The translations under genes and the position numbers were made by a program. A DNA stretch of 64,000 bases, from NCBI GenBank assembly GCA_038320555.1, contig JBBQEJ010000006.1, positions 8,347 to 72,346 of the forward strand. The letters run 5' to 3'. This DNA comes from JALZOC01 sp038320555. GTDB taxonomy: Bacteria; Acidobacteriota; Vicinamibacteria; Vicinamibacterales; 2-12-FULL-66-21. Positions 51,448-59,234 of this stretch are shown in pieces. Under the pieces are notes generated by a model that was not told the origin of the DNA, ran no database searches, and worked only from the letters and a program-made list of their open reading frames with translations. Position 1 is the stretch's first letter, and each line of letters begins with the position of its first letter.

Positions 51448-52380
51448 GTGCGCGTTCTCGTCACCGGCGGCAGCGGGTATCTGGGCGGCGCGATCGTGAG
51501 GGCGCTGGCGGCGCGGGGACACGAACCGATCGTGTTTGCGCGACGGGCATCGGCGGCGGGACTTCCGGGCCGAGCCGTCGATGGTGACGTCCGCGACCGG
51601 GCGGCCGTCCGGCACGCGGCCGAAGGCGTCGAGGCGATCGTTCACACGGCGGCGCTGGTCAGCGTGTGGCACCGGCAACCCTCGATGTTCGATGACGTCA
51701 ACGTCGGCGGACTCGAGGCCTCACTCGATGCCGTGCGCGCCCTCGGCATTCGCCGTATCCTGTACACGTCCTCGTTCCTGGCGCGCCCCCCGGCGGACAG
51801 CCCGGTCGCGCTTGCCGCCAACGACTATCAGCGGACCAAGGCGCGGGCCCGCATGGTGGCGCTTGCGGCGGTCGAGGCGGGCGTGCCGCTCGTGTCGCTC
51901 GTCCCCGGTGTCGTTTACGGTCCTGGCGAGGCGACGGAAGGGAACCTCATCGGCCGGATGATCCGGGATCATCTTGCCGGACGACTACCTGGGCTGATTG
52001 GGGCCGACCGCTGCTGGTCCTACGCTCATGTGAACGACGTGGCGGACGCCCACGTCAGCGCGCTGACGCCAAAGGTCCCGGCTGGGGAATATTTGCTCGG
52101 TGGGGACAATGTCCCACAGTTGCGCGTCTTCGAGGTCGTCCGGAACGAGACCGGCGCCGCGCTCCCCCGGCGCATTCCCTTCGCGGTGGCATCGGCGGTG
52201 GGTTGGGTGGAAGAAATGCGCGCCGGGTTAACCGGACGGCCCCCGGCGATCACGCGCGGCATCGTTGAGATTTTTCGCCACGATTGGTCGATGGACAGCG
52301 CACGCAGCGTGGACGCACTCAACTATCGCATCACGCCGCTCGAGACAGGACTCCGCGATTTGCTGTCGTCCATGTCTTGA
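51448..52380 (+). CDS. NAD-dependent epimerase/dehydratase family protein
   Basis: 310 aa extended SDR. VRVLVTGGSGYLGGAIV at the start carries the NAD-binding GxxGxxG, then YTSSFLARP, YQRTKARARMVAL (Tyr-x3-Lys) and VPGVVYGPGEATEGN. It belongs to the group that includes hopanoid-associated sugar epimerases and dihydroflavonol reductase-like enzymes. Substrate unclear. I prefer GTG 51448, the first codon at which the SDR fold begins. A frame start at GTG 51400 would add a 16-residue hydrophobic leader encoded by repeat sequence. Confidence 0.8.
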   Translation: MRVLVTGGSGYLGGAIVRALAARGHEPIVFARRASAAGLPGRAVDGDVRDRAAVRHAAEGVEAIVHTAALVSVWHRQPSMFDDVNVGGLEASLDAVRALGIRRILYTSSFLARPPADSPVALAANDYQRTKARARMVALAAVEAGVPLVSLVPGVVYGPGEATEGNLIGRMIRDHLAGRLPGLIGADRCWSYAHVNDVADAHVSALTPKVPAGEYLLGGDNVPQLRVFEVVRNETGAALPRRIPFAVASAVGWVEEMRAGLTGRPPAITRGIVEIFRHDWSMDSARSVDALNYRITPLETGLRDLLSSMS

Positions 52381-52382
52381 AG

Positions 52383-52413
52383 GCCCGCTTGCGGTGAAGG
52401 TTCGGCGCGGCAG
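52383..52413. repeat. 31-bp palindromic element, copy 1
   Basis: Matches 52613-52643 at 26 of 31 positions. Palindromic around the centre GAAGGTTC. Directly behind the epimerase stop codon. Confidence 0.7.
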
Positions 52414-52487
52414 GCGCCCCTGGAGGGAATCTTGCACACGACCGGCGCAACCCCGGGACAAACTTTGAAATTTGAAGAAGGTGGCAC

Positions 52488-52706
52488 ATGCTGATGTCCT
52501 GTCCTTTCTGCGGGACCGGGACCGATTTGCCTCACGAGACGCAGGAAGCCTGCATCGCCTCCCTTCATGTTGAAATCTCCCGCATACGTCTGGTCGTAGA
52601 GCGCTTGCAGGGGCCCGCCTTCGCTGAAGCTTCGGCGAGGCAGCCGCTGGATGACATTTCGGGCGATGACCCGAATCCGCGAGATCCCCGCGACGAGCGC
52701 AGCTAA
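52488..52706 (+). CDS. Small Cys/His protein (possible zinc finger)
   Basis: 72 aa. CPFCG at residues 5-9 and HETQEAC at 16-22 make a possible C2HC metal site, followed by a helix (IASLHVEISRIRLVVERLQ). The C-terminal 25 residues (GPAFAEASARQ...) are encoded by a dispersed palindromic repeat, so the original protein was probably shorter. GAAGG lies upstream of ATG 52488. No family is recognised. Reality of the gene is plausible but not certain. Confidence 0.45.
   Translation: MLMSCPFCGTGTDLPHETQEACIASLHVEISRIRLVVERLQGPAFAEASARQPLDDISGDDPNPRDPRDERS
52613..52643. repeat. 31-bp palindromic element, copy 2
   Basis: Imperfect palindrome centred on AAGCTT (52627-52632) that reads as PAFAEASARQ in the small Cys/His protein. 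Copy 1 is at 52383-52413. Confidence 0.75.
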
Positions 52707-52759
52707 CCCATTCCCTCCTCCAGCTAACCCAAGCCCCCAACTCCCGTCTAAGCAATTGG

Positions 52760-53332
52760 ATGCCGCAAACGGACGCCGCCGTCGTCGCGCTGGCCCGCGA
52801 CGGGGATAGCGAAGCTTTTCGGGCGCTCGTCGAGCGGCATAGCCGCGCTGTCTTCCGTCTCGCGCACCGGATGACCGGCAGCCCGCAGGACGCCGAAGAC
52901 GTCGTTCAGGAGACTCTTTTGAAGGCCTACAAGCAACTGAGCCGTTTCGAGTCTCGTGCGAATTTCGGCACCTGGCTGCATCGCATTGCCGTGAACTGTT
53001 CGATCGACCTGATCCGGTCGCGGCCTCATCGCGAGGCTGCACACGATACGGCCGATCTCGATCAATTCGGCACCGACGATCACGACCAGGCCGGACAGGC
53101 GTCGCCGGAGCGCCTGATGTTGAGTACCGAAGTGCAGGACCGGGTGACGGCCGCGATGTCGTCACTCAGCCGGATGGAACGGGCGGCGTTTGTTCTGCGG
53201 CATTTCGAGGGACAGTCCATCGACGAGATCAGCCGCGCGCTCAGCCTGAAGTCCAACGCGACGAAACACAGCATTTTCCGCGCGGTCAGAAAGATGCGCG
53301 TCGCCCTCGAGCCTCTCGTGTCAGCGGATTAG
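52760..53332 (+). CDS. ECF RNA polymerase sigma factor
   Basis: 190 aa. Region 2 reads FRALVERHSRAVFRLAHRMTG, then DAEDVVQETLLKAYKQL and FGTWLHRIAVN. Region 4 at about 125-180 reads LSRMERAAFVLRHFEGQSIDEISRALS in short motifs, then SIFRAVRKMR. A sigma-E type factor of about normal length. It heads an operon with an anti-sigma factor and two HEAT-repeat proteins. Its own promoter could not be identified. Confidence 0.95.
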   Translation: MPQTDAAVVALARDGDSEAFRALVERHSRAVFRLAHRMTGSPQDAEDVVQETLLKAYKQLSRFESRANFGTWLHRIAVNCSIDLIRSRPHREAAHDTADLDQFGTDDHDQAGQASPERLMLSTEVQDRVTAAMSSLSRMERAAFVLRHFEGQSIDEISRALSLKSNATKHSIFRAVRKMRVALEPLVSAD

Positions 53333-53345
53333 CGCTGTGAACTGT

Positions 53346-53384
53346 GGAACTTTCACACTCTAGAACGTAGAACTGTAGAACTGT
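53346..53384. repeat. GAACTGTA-type words
   Basis: Four GAAC words, three of them spaced 7-8 bp (TAGAACG, TAGAACTG, TAGAACTG) fill the 52-bp gap between the sigma and anti-sigma genes. Related to the GAACC units at 57401-57440. Confidence 0.55.
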
Positions 53385-54155
53385 ATGCACCTCACCGACG
53401 ACGATCTCATTCTTCACTATTACGGCGAGCTCGATACGAGCGCCGATGCGCGAGTGACCGATCACCTGCGCGCGTGCGCCGCGTGTCACGCAGGCTTCAC
53501 GACGCTTCAGCGTGTGCTCACTGCGGTCGAAAGCGCGCCCGCTCCGGAGATTGCGGATGGGTTTGAACGCACCGTCTGGGCACGGCTGCAGCCGGACCTT
53601 GGCGCCAGGGGCGGTTGGTGGACCGCCCGGTTGGTGTTTTCGCCGGCTCGCCTCGCGTGGGCTGCCGGGATCGTGATGGTCGTGGCGGCGGCCTTCTTCG
53701 CCGGACGCGTATCGCAGCACGCGTCGGTCACGGCGCCGGTCGAAAGCGCGGCGGCCTCCTCCGGATTGCGCGAGCGTGTACTGCTCGCGGACCTGGGCGG
53801 CCATCTCGATCGTTCCCAGATGATGCTCATCGAGCTCGTCAGTGCCGACGCCGCCGGCGATGTTGACCTGCCGGCGGAACGTGCGCGCGCACAGCAGCTC
53901 GTGGCCGACAACCGCCTCTATCGGCAGACCGCCACGGCAAACGGCAACGTCGCACTCGCCGCGGTGCTGGACGACCTCGAACAGGTGCTGGTGGATGTCG
54001 CAGCCGGCCCGGACACGTTGTCGGCGGCGGATCTGACGGAAGTGCGGCAACGGATCGAAAACAAGGGACTGCTCCTGAAAGTGCGGGTGTTGTCCTCCGA
54101 AGTTCAAAAGCGGCAGAAAACGGAAATCCGCGCGCGGGCTGGCCAGAGCTCGTAG
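53385..54155 (+). CDS. Zinc-finger anti-sigma factor with one membrane helix
   Basis: 256 aa. The N-terminal zinc anti-sigma (ZAS) motif is His27-x3-Cys31-x2-Cys34 (HLRACAAC). One transmembrane helix lies at about residues 88-107. The periplasmic part is helical (about 125-250) with charged coiled-coil-like repeats. It should hold the sigma factor encoded 52 bp upstream at the inner membrane. The outer part probably senses the envelope signal. Cys and His ligands are intact. Confidence 0.93.
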   Translation: MHLTDDDLILHYYGELDTSADARVTDHLRACAACHAGFTTLQRVLTAVESAPAPEIADGFERTVWARLQPDLGARGGWWTARLVFSPARLAWAAGIVMVVAAAFFAGRVSQHASVTAPVESAAASSGLRERVLLADLGGHLDRSQMMLIELVSADAAGDVDLPAERARAQQLVADNRLYRQTATANGNVALAAVLDDLEQVLVDVAAGPDTLSAADLTEVRQRIENKGLLLKVRVLSSEVQKRQKTEIRARAGQSS

Positions 54156-54185
54156 CGGCTCGTCACACCAGTGGCAATGAGAAGC

Positions 54186-54200
54186 GCGGGCAATGCCCGC
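54186..54200 (+). promoter_or_regulatory. Perfect hairpin just upstream of the first HEAT-repeat gene
   Basis: GCGGGC-AAT-GCCCGC ends 6 nt before the AGGA ribosome binding site of the gene at 54222. With no T-run it is more likely a leader or mRNA-stability stem than a terminator. Confidence 0.5.
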
Positions 54201-54221
54201 AGAGGATCAGGATATCGAATC

Positions 54222-55625
54222 ATGAGCATCAGACAGTCGTATGTGTGCGGCCTCGCGTTCGTGGGCGCGCTTGCCGTGGCTGGCCTCGCGCCGGCGCAGC
54301 CCGTCGGTCCGGGTCCTGTTGGTCCAGGTCCTGTCGGTCCTGGCCCCGTCGGTGTGGGACCTGGCCCCGGCCCGATGAGCATCTTCCTCTCGGCCCCCAT
54401 GATGGCGCCGATGACCCTCGAGGCACCGGCGATGCTGCTGACCTGGGAAGAACAGGATTCGTCAAAGGACCGCGAAAAGGAGGCGGAACAACGCGAACGC
54501 GAGCGCGAAACCCGAGCCTACGACCAGGGCCGGGAATACCTCGACCAGGGTAAATACGACCGCGCAGTCGAGCGTTTCACCGACGTCGTATCGCTGAAGG
54601 GATCGCGCGCTGACGGCGCGCTGTACTTCAAGGCGTGGGCACAGAACAAGGCCGGCCAGCGTGCCGAAGCGCTCGCCACGATTGCGGTGCTTGCGAGGGA
54701 TTACCCGAAGAGCCGTTATCTGACCGAGGCGAAGGCGCTCGACGCCGAGGTACGACGCAGCAGCGGTCAACCGGTCCGGCCCGAGAGCGAAAGCGACGAA
54801 GAATTGAAGCTCCTCGCGATCGCAGCGCTGCAGAACTCCGACCCGGAGAAGGCGGTGCCGCTGCTCGAGAAACTGCTCCAGGGGTCGGCCTCACCCAGGG
54901 TGAAATCGAGGGCGCTCTTCGTGCTTGCGCAGAGCGACTCGCCCCGGGGCCGCGAGGTTCTCAAGAACATCGCGAAGGGAAATTCCACGCCGGATCTTCA
55001 GAAGCGGGCCATCGATTATCTGGGGACGCAGGGAGGCCGAGAAAGCCGCGCCACGCTCGCCGAAATCTACGGGTCAACGCCGGACGTCGATGTGAAGCGC
55101 CGGATCCTGCGGGCATTCATGGTCGCGGGAGAGAAGGATCGCCTGCTGAGCGCCGCGCAGAGCGAACAGAATGCGGACCTCCGCGCCGAAGCGGTCCAGC
55201 AACTGGGCGTCATGGGCGCGCACGAAGAACTGTGGCAGCTCTATCAGAAGGAGACCGCGACGGACGTCAAGAAACGAATCATCCAGGCCATGTTCGTCGG
55301 CGGCAATGTGGAGCGGCTCATCGACCTGGCGAAGACCGAGAAGAACCCGGAACTTCGCCGGACGGCGGTCCGCAACCTGGGCATCATGGGATCCAGGCGC
55401 GCGAGCGACGCGCTCGTGGAGCTCTACAACACGGACAAGGATCCGGACATCCGCCGGGCCGTGGTCACAGGGCTCTTCCAACAGGGGAATGCCACGGCGC
55501 TCGTCGATCTCGCGCGCAAGGAACAGGACCCCGCCATGAAGAAAGAGATCGTGTCGAAGTTGTCGGTCATGGGCAGTAAGGATCCCATCGTGATGCAGTT
55601 CATGATGGAATTGTTGAGCAAGTAG
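54222..55625 (+). CDS. Exported TPR/HEAT-repeat protein 1
   Basis: 467 aa with a signal peptide (cut near LAPAQP). A PVGPG tandem repeat (four times) then a charged stretch (KEAEQRERERETRA) precede a TPR-like pair (YDQGREYLDQGKYDRAVERF). From about residue 200 on there are HEAT/ARM-like repeats of about 31 residues: LRAEAVQQLGVMGAHEELWQLY, VKKRIIQAMFVGGNVERL, LRRTAVRNLGIMGSRRASDAL and so on. Likely periplasmic scaffold controlled by the sigma operon. The start ATG 54222 has AGGA 10 nt upstream. Confidence 0.85.
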   Translation: MSIRQSYVCGLAFVGALAVAGLAPAQPVGPGPVGPGPVGPGPVGVGPGPGPMSIFLSAPMMAPMTLEAPAMLLTWEEQDSSKDREKEAEQRERERETRAYDQGREYLDQGKYDRAVERFTDVVSLKGSRADGALYFKAWAQNKAGQRAEALATIAVLARDYPKSRYLTEAKALDAEVRRSSGQPVRPESESDEELKLLAIAALQNSDPEKAVPLLEKLLQGSASPRVKSRALFVLAQSDSPRGREVLKNIAKGNSTPDLQKRAIDYLGTQGGRESRATLAEIYGSTPDVDVKRRILRAFMVAGEKDRLLSAAQSEQNADLRAEAVQQLGVMGAHEELWQLYQKETATDVKKRIIQAMFVGGNVERLIDLAKTEKNPELRRTAVRNLGIMGSRRASDALVELYNTDKDPDIRRAVVTGLFQQGNATALVDLARKEQDPAMKKEIVSKLSVMGSKDPIVMQFMMELLSK

Positions 55626-55634
55626 AGGTATCTG

Positions 55635-56750
55635 ATGTCGAGGCCATTCAAACTGATCGCGTCGGGACTCGTCATGACGAGCGCGCTTGCGGTCGTCGCC
55701 GCGGCGCAGCACATCGAAAACGGAACCGTGACCGCGCAACCGGCCGGCTCTCCGTTTGCGCAATCGTTCCGTTCCCTTGTGTCGTCGCAGCCCGACGTCG
55801 CGTGGATCGGCTACTCCGTGCCGGTCTCCGAGAGCGAACGCGTGATGTGCTGTTTCGACTCCGGCACGACACATATCAACGGCATGGTTTCCAGCGCGTC
55901 AGGCTGTTGCGGAGCATGCCGTCTCGAGAACTCCAGCGGGACCAACATCTCGTCACGGACCGAGTCGACCACTCCGGCGGGCGTCGTCAAGCTCGAGGGC
56001 TCTGACCGGATGGTCGTCTTGTACCGGATCGCCGACAGAAAAATCGATCGCGTCCGTGTCTTCTCGGAAGACTGCGGGCTCGACGCCGGGGGCCGGCCCG
56101 TGCGCTGGCTCGAGAACGTCCGCCCGGCAGACAGCATCGCGCTGCTCGAATCTCTCACCACCGTCGAGGGGGATCTGAAAGGGCGGATCGCGGATGGCGC
56201 GATCACGGCGATTGCATTGCACGGCGATCCCGCGGCGGACGGGTCGCTCGAGCGGCTCGTGGCCCCCGGTCAGCCGGAAGCCGTGCGGAAGAGGGTCACG
56301 TTCTGGCTCGGCAATTCGCGCGGCCGGCGCGGATTCGACACCCTCCGGCGCGTGATGCGCGACGATCCGAGCATCGAGGTCCGCAAGGGGGCGATCTTCG
56401 GCCTGTCACAGAGCCGCGTGCCGGAGACGCTCGACACGCTCATCAGCATCGCACGCTCAGACACTGAACCGCGCCTGCGCAGCGAGGCCCTGTTCTGGCT
56501 TGCCCAGAAAGCCGGTCAGAAAGTATCGGCGACGATCGCCGAGCGCATCGACCAGGATCCAGACACGGAGGTAAAGAAGAAGGCCGTATTCGCGCTGAGT
56601 CAGTTGCCCAAAGACGAAGGCGTGCCGCTCCTCATCAAGGTGGCGCGGACGAATACGAACCTCGAAGTGCGCAAGCAGGCGATGTTCTGGCTCGGGCAGT
56701 CGAAGGATCCCCGCGCCGTCGACTTTTTCGCGGACGTACTCGGCAAGTAA
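55635..56750 (+). CDS. Exported HEAT-repeat protein 2 with Cys-rich N-terminal region
   Basis: 371 aa with a signal peptide (VVAAAQ). Residues about 72-97 contain CC, GCCGACRLE and further Cys, five or more in all, suggesting metal or disulfide chemistry. The C-terminal half (from about 205) has HEAT-like repeats: VRKRVTFWLGNSRGRRGFDTL, VRKGAIFGLSQSRVPETLDTL, LRSEALFWLAQKAGQ, VKKKAVFALSQLPKDEG, VRKQAMFWLGQSKD. Starts 9 nt after the stop of the other HEAT gene. Last gene of the sigma operon; a heptamer repeat begins in its stop codon. Confidence 0.85.
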   Translation: MSRPFKLIASGLVMTSALAVVAAAQHIENGTVTAQPAGSPFAQSFRSLVSSQPDVAWIGYSVPVSESERVMCCFDSGTTHINGMVSSASGCCGACRLENSSGTNISSRTESTTPAGVVKLEGSDRMVVLYRIADRKIDRVRVFSEDCGLDAGGRPVRWLENVRPADSIALLESLTTVEGDLKGRIADGAITAIALHGDPAADGSLERLVAPGQPEAVRKRVTFWLGNSRGRRGFDTLRRVMRDDPSIEVRKGAIFGLSQSRVPETLDTLISIARSDTEPRLRSEALFWLAQKAGQKVSATIAERIDQDPDTEVKKKAVFALSQLPKDEGVPLLIKVARTNTNLEVRKQAMFWLGQSKDPRAVDFFADVLGK

Positions 56751-56776
56751 AGGGAAAAGGCTAAAGGCAAAAGAAA
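56749..56776. repeat. Heptamer array AAAGGNN x4
   Basis: AAAGGGA, AAAGGCT, AAAGGCA, AAAGAAA in strict 7-bp steps. It begins inside the TAA stop of the HEAT-repeat gene. It also supplies the T-run of the terminator for the opposite strand. Confidence 0.8.
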
Positions 56777-56812
56777 AAGCGCGACAGCATCTGTATCAGG
56801 TGCTGCCGCGCT
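56770..56812 (-). terminator. Intrinsic terminator of the DUF892 gene
   Basis: GCGCGACAGCA (56779-56789) pairs with TGCTGCCGCGC (56801-56811), one mismatch. On the minus strand it is followed by TTTTTCTTTT, so it ends the transcript of the gene at 56837-57337. Confidence 0.75.
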
Positions 56813-56836
56813 GTGGCGGGAATCCCTACAAGCCGA

Positions 56837-57337
56837 TCAGGCGTGGACCGCTTCAACGTTGATGACGTTCTCGGCAATCTGCGTCAGCTTCTTGTCGGTC
56901 GCCCCTTCTTCGTTGAGGGTCTGCTGAAGCACCCGCGCGATCTTGTTATATCCGAGCATTGCGGCGTGGGCGCGTGCTGTGCCATATGCTGCGATCTCGT
57001 AGTGTTCCACCTTCTGCGCCGCGCCGATGAGGCCCGCATCGATCGCGTTTTCCTCGAGGTCCTCCTCCATGATCTCCTTGCCTTCCTCGATCAGGCCTTC
57101 CATTCCGTGGCACTTCTTGCCGGTGAGCTTTATGTCGAGCTCGCCGGCGATCTGTTCGAGGCGCTCGACGTGGCGGCGAGTCTCTTCCAGGTGACGCTCG
57201 AACGCACGCTTCAGCTCCGGCGAGCTCGCAGCCCGCGCCATCTTCGGTAACGCCTTGACGATCTGATTCTCGGCGCTGTAAATGTCTTTCAGTTCGTCAA
57301 CGAACAGTTCTTCCAACGGGTTCGTCTCTTCTGTCAT
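56837..57337 (-). CDS. DUF892 ferritin-like protein (YciF/YciE type)
   Basis: 166 aa, four-helix bundle of the ferritin-like superfamily. Helices carry EELFVDELKDIYSAENQIVKALPKMA, HLEETRRHVERLEQIA, AAQKVEHYEIAAYGTARAHA and a final LNEEGATDKKLTQIAE. Potential metal ligands are Glu and His in the ExxH-type positions. Family members are often induced by stress. TAGGAGG lies 6-7 nt before ATG 57337. A terminator follows the gene. Confidence 0.95.
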   Translation of the reverse strand: MTEETNPLEELFVDELKDIYSAENQIVKALPKMARAASSPELKRAFERHLEETRRHVERLEQIAGELDIKLTGKKCHGMEGLIEEGKEIMEEDLEENAIDAGLIGAAQKVEHYEIAAYGTARAHAAMLGYNKIARVLQQTLNEEGATDKKLTQIAENVINVEAVHA

Positions 57338-57400
57338 TCGTGTCCTCCTAATCAGTTTCTGTTCCGATCGGAGGGTTGCAATTCTGATTCCGGATTCTGC

Positions 57401-57440
57401 GAACCTCGTCGAACCCTGTAGAACATCGTAGACTCGTGGA
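57401..57440. repeat. 10-bp array GAACCNNGTA x4
   Basis: GAACCTCGTC, GAACCCTGTA, GAACATCGTA, GACTCGTGGA: four exact 10-bp steps. It is the reverse complement of the unit seen at 12901-12970. It lies between yqgE and the DUF892 gene. Confidence 0.75.
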
Positions 57441-57448
57441 ACCCCCCG

Positions 57449-57997
57449 TCAATGAACGCCGTGGCTCATCTGGAGCGCTGAAGGATCGGCGCCAAGACGC
57501 CGAATCGCGATCTCCCACATGATCGAGGGATCCGTGTCGAAGACGAGACCCGGATCAACATCGCCCATGAGCCAGGCGGATTGAGAGAGTTCTTCATCGA
57601 GCTGGCCGGGGCCCCATCCCGCGTAGCCGGCCAGAACCAGCGCGCGAGGCGCGGGCCGCGCCTCGAGCACGCGACGAAGCAGGATCGGAGATGTCGACAA
57701 GAACAGGCCAGGCACAATCGTGCGGTGCTCGACGTCGGACGGTTCGTCCGCGCTCAGAATCCATCCCCGGTCGGGCTCGACAGGTCCTCCAGTGTGGAGT
57801 GGCAGATCGTTGCCATTCTCCACAGGCGGTTCGAGCCTCACCATGCCACTGGCAGGCGCATCGGTCGGCCGATTCACGACCAGACCGAATGCCCCTTCCG
57901 GCACGAAGTCGCACAGAAGGATCACGGTCCTGGCAAAGTTGGGATCCTGCAACTGCGGCATGGACAGCAGCAGCGTGGGATGAAATGGTTCCGTCAT
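57449..57997 (-). CDS. YqgE/AlgH-family (UPF0301) protein
   Basis: 182 aa, normal for UPF0301. Conserved parts are LLLSMPQLQDPNFARTVILLC, GAFGLVVNRPTD, LHTGGPVEPDRGWIL, LVLAGYAGWGPGQLDEELSQSAWL. The C-terminal part SIMWEIAIRRLGADPSAL is typical. Function is not established; the family is often named AlgH. ATG 57997 overlaps the stop of the short frame upstream by 4 bp. Confidence 0.95.
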   Translation of the reverse strand: MTEPFHPTLLLSMPQLQDPNFARTVILLCDFVPEGAFGLVVNRPTDAPASGMVRLEPPVENGNDLPLHTGGPVEPDRGWILSADEPSDVEHRTIVPGLFLSTSPILLRRVLEARPAPRALVLAGYAGWGPGQLDEELSQSAWLMGDVDPGLVFDTDPSIMWEIAIRRLGADPSALQMSHGVH

Positions 57998-58137
57998 GAT
58001 CCTATTCTCCCGCGGAGGACAGTGCCGCCGCCACCTTCTTCAAATCCGCGACAAACCGCTTCATCTTCCGGCAACAGGTTCGGCACTGGCTCGCCGGGCT
58101 TCGGCAGATTTGCCGGCGTGCGTCCCTTCTTAGCCAC
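57994..58137 (-). pseudogene. Possible small protein with frameshift between queG and yqgE
   Basis: A 47-codon frame from GTG 58137 (VAKKGRTPANLPKPGEPVPN...) ends in the yqgE start (ATGA). The first 27 codons look protein-like. From about 58055 another frame reads MKRFVADLKKVAAALSSAGE and then stops, which looks more natural as a C-terminal end. This suggests one small gene with a one-base shift. Only codon-level impression supports it. Confidence 0.3.
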
Positions 58138-59206
58138 TGTGTGTCGCGAGCTTCTCAACCGCCCATGCGACGTGCTCAGCGACAAGCGGATCCGCGCAGG
58201 TGGACTCTCGATGGTTGACGAGCGCGTCAACAGCCGCCCGGTCTCCGCTGTTGCCAATCGCGACGGCAATATTCCGCCGCAGGCGTTTCACGCCGGCGCG
58301 CTTCATCGCGCTTCCCTTCAACAGCAACCGCAGATCGTCATCCGACCGGTTCCACAGGTCCAGGAGACCCGGGCTCTCGAGACCTCCTCGCGGCTGCCAT
58401 GCACCATCAGCGGTCACCGCGGTAGCGGGCGACAGGTTCCAGGGACAAACCTCCTGGCAGATATCACAGCCGTACGCGTGTTCCCCGAGCGAATCCCGAT
58501 GGGCGTGCGGGATGGACCCCTTCAGCTCGATCGTGAGATACGACAGGCACCGGGTCGAATCGAGCACATGCGAGTCGACGAGGGCGCCGGTCGGGCACGC
58601 GTCCAGGCAGAGCGTGCACGTGCCGCACTGATCCAGCGAGGGACTGTCCGGCTCGAGCGGCAGGTTGCAGATGATCTCCGAGAGGAACATCCACGACCCG
58701 AGCTCCGGATTAATGAGACACGTGTTTTTGCCGATCCATCCCAGACCCGCGTATTGCGCGTAGACCCGCTCCTGGACCGGACCGGTGTCGACGTACGCGC
58801 GCGCTTCAAACGACTCGCCGGTGAGCGCCCGCAAACGTGCGACAAGCTTCGAGAGGCGCTGCTCGATGACGACGTGGTAGTCGTCGCCCCACGCGTAGCG
58901 GGCAATCGCGGCTCGCGAGGGATCAGCATTCTCCGTGGAGTACGGACGATCCGCGTTGTACACGACGCCGAGCGAGATCACCGATAGCGCTGATGGCATG
59001 ACCGCACGCACGTCCGAGCGGCACTCCGCCGTGCGACGCATGTATTGCATCTCCCCGGCATAGCCGCGCCCGAGCCACTCGGGAAGGAATTGGAGCTCCG
59101 GGAAGCTCTTCGCCGGCGCAATGCCGCATAGATCGAACCCAAGCGCCGCCGCTTCAGCTTTGACGGTGGCCGACGTCGGATTCCGGGCTTCCACCGCAGG
59201 GGCCAT
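58130..59206 (-). CDS. queG: Epoxyqueuosine reductase
   Basis: 358 aa, last step of queuosine synthesis in tRNA wobble position 34. Cobalamin-binding N-terminal part with FDLCGIAPAKSFPEL and MQYMRR, then GWIGKNTCLINPELGSWMFLSEI. Two 4Fe-4S clusters are bound by CGTCTLCLDACPTGAL and CDICQEVCPW. A HEAT-like C-terminal tail is present but short. ATG 59206 is used. It lies 28 nt downstream of acnA's stop on the same strand. Confidence 0.95.
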   Translation of the reverse strand: MAPAVEARNPTSATVKAEAAALGFDLCGIAPAKSFPELQFLPEWLGRGYAGEMQYMRRTAECRSDVRAVMPSALSVISLGVVYNADRPYSTENADPSRAAIARYAWGDDYHVVIEQRLSKLVARLRALTGESFEARAYVDTGPVQERVYAQYAGLGWIGKNTCLINPELGSWMFLSEIICNLPLEPDSPSLDQCGTCTLCLDACPTGALVDSHVLDSTRCLSYLTIELKGSIPHAHRDSLGEHAYGCDICQEVCPWNLSPATAVTADGAWQPRGGLESPGLLDLWNRSDDDLRLLLKGSAMKRAGVKRLRRNIAVAIGNSGDRAAVDALVNHRESTCADPLVAEHVAWAVEKLATHSG

Positions 59207-59234
59207 CACCCCGATTATAGGCAGAACGGTCGAC

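Noticed and set aside
54299..54368. Short repeat (GGTCCTGTTGGT-type) resembling a small repeat array or CRISPR
   Set aside because: It is a coding repeat for PVGPG words in the HEAT-repeat protein, with no spacers.
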